In this document: in pieces, positions 14,941 to 15,560 of the stretch | Numbering within the stretch: the stretch's first letter is position 1 | Layout: the number at the start of each line of letters is the position of its first letter | DNA from: Candidatus Bipolaricaulota bacterium | GTDB lineage: Bacteria; Bipolaricaulota; Bipolaricaulia; M55B111 | NCBI GenBank assembly: GCA_018334615.1 | Contig: JAGXLP010000015.1 | Span: 1 to 15,560, forward strand | DNA: 15,560 nt | Reading direction: 5' to 3' | Notes under the pieces: model-generated | Seen by the model: only the letters and a program-made list of their open reading frames with translations | The model's database searches: none | Told to the model about the DNA's origin: nothing | Program-made: the position numbers and the translations under genes

Positions 14941-14969
14941 TTGATAGATTAAAACGAGAAACATAGAAT
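14941..14969 (+). promoter_or_regulatory. sigma-70 promoter of the HhH-protein gene
   Basis: TTGATA (14941-14946), 17-base spacer, TAGAAT (14964-14969); each box differs from consensus at one position. Transcription would start near 14976, about 35 bases before the ATG. An 8-base inverted repeat, CTATGTTT (14920-14927) and AAACATAG (14959-14966), overlaps the -10 box and spans the promoter, so a regulator may bind here. Confidence 0.55.
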
Positions 14970-15011
14970 TGAGGAAATAGAAATTTTAAACGGGCAGAGG
15001 TTATTTCGGAG

Positions 15012-15545
15012 ATGACGGTTATGACTGTGAGGCCAAGAGAAGAGATGGAGAGGCTTGGGTTTGACGTAATCTACATAAAGCCGAAGGATATCGAGAAATA
15101 CAACGCTTGCTACCGGGTTGAATACCGAGGACAGGAGATATACCCACCGGTAGCGGATGAATTGGGAATTCCGATGAACGAGATCTGGATATCTGAGAGA
15201 TTGAAGGAGTTTGAAAAATACATCCTACACCACGAGTTGCAGGAAATAAAACACAGAGCTAGAGGACTTGATGTAAAAACCGCACATGAAAAGGCGCTGG
15301 AGGATGAAAAAGTATTCAAGGGGAACCCTAAATGGGAAAAACTCAAAAGAGAAATAAATTTAGCCCCGGAAGAGGTTCTCACTGGAATAAAAGGAGTGGG
15401 TAAGAAAATCTTTGAAACAATTATGAAGAACCGCCCATATCACGAAATGGAAGAACTGCGTGATGTTCCACTGGTAGGGCTAAATATATATGAGAGACTA
15501 AAAGGAGAAACCTGGTCAATGTATCAAAATCCTGCTTATAAATAA
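15012..15545 (+). CDS. small protein with HELxE-type motif and C-terminal helix-hairpin-helix
   Basis: A 177-residue soluble protein. The first 70 residues form a mixed domain of unknown type, with YRGQEIYPPVADELGIP. Around residues 75-95 is YILHHELQEIKHRARGLDVK followed by a further AHEKA. Such a HELxE...AH arrangement looks like a metal-site helix pair, but it is not the standard HExxH protease motif. Residues ~118-168 contain helix-hairpin-helix elements: LTGIKGVGKKIFETI, then RPYHEMEELRDVPLVG, as in ComEA-type DNA-binding proteins. A DNA-associated role is therefore likely; catalysis is speculative. Start ATG 15012 is 10 bases behind AGAGGT; ATG 15021 behind GGAG is an alternative. Gly-Val-Gly is present in the first hairpin; the second reads PLVGLNIYERL. 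Confidence 0.7.
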   Translation: MTVMTVRPREEMERLGFDVIYIKPKDIEKYNACYRVEYRGQEIYPPVADELGIPMNEIWISERLKEFEKYILHHELQEIKHRARGLDVKTAHEKALEDEKVFKGNPKWEKLKREINLAPEEVLTGIKGVGKKIFETIMKNRPYHEMEELRDVPLVGLNIYERLKGETWSMYQNPAYK

Positions 15546-15560
15546 CACTGTTATATCCCT

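Overview
The window reads as bacterial DNA, most likely from an anaerobe that makes or uses hydrogen. Genes start behind strong Shine-Dalgarno sequences, and GTG and TTG starts occur. A sigma-70 promoter with perfect TTGACA and TATAAT boxes precedes the main operon, and Sec-type signal peptides are present. I cannot name the phylum. Many of the protein families, in particular the Mrp-linked hydrogenase and sulfhydrogenase-type flavoprotein, are shared with Thermococcales and with thermophilic bacterial lineages.

Positions 127-12049, all on the minus strand, form one tightly packed 16-gene operon transcribed from about 12280 toward 127. In transcription order it encodes: (1) an electron-input module, made of a sulfhydrogenase-beta-like iron-sulfur protein, a sulfhydrogenase-gamma-like FAD/NAD(P)/[2Fe-2S] protein and a four-cluster polyferredoxin; (2) a group 4 [NiFe]-hydrogenase core, made of the NuoH-, NuoB-, NuoC- and NuoD-like subunits (MbhM, J, K, L); (3) a full Mrp-type antiporter set in canonical mrpABCDEFG order, with MrpA split into a NuoL-like protein and a DUF4040/MbhE protein; and (4) a NuoI-like two-cluster ferredoxin with an extra C-terminal pair of CxxC motifs. 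The large subunit keeps both CxxC nickel-binding pairs, so it should be a real hydrogenase and not a complex I NuoD. Taken together this looks like a membrane-bound, ion-pumping hydrogenase with its own pyridine-nucleotide-linked electron-input arm.

Positions 12050-12372 hold the operon promoter and a leader of about 230 nt containing a hairpin. Positions 12373-12828 (minus) encode a small secreted or membrane protein resembling the DUF5683/TM2-type group. A divergent promoter region follows. It drives that gene on one side and, on the other, a 55-codon stub that is little more than a signal peptide. The 450 bases after the stub (13224-13673) carry no intact gene and look like decayed sequence, perhaps a TnpB remnant.

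The right end has two plus-strand genes: a 12-helix MFS-type transporter (13674-14855), and a small protein combining a histidine/glutamate motif of metal-site appearance with helix-hairpin-helix repeats (15012-15545). Each has a plausible sigma-70 promoter of its own. They have no visible functional link to the hydrogenase.
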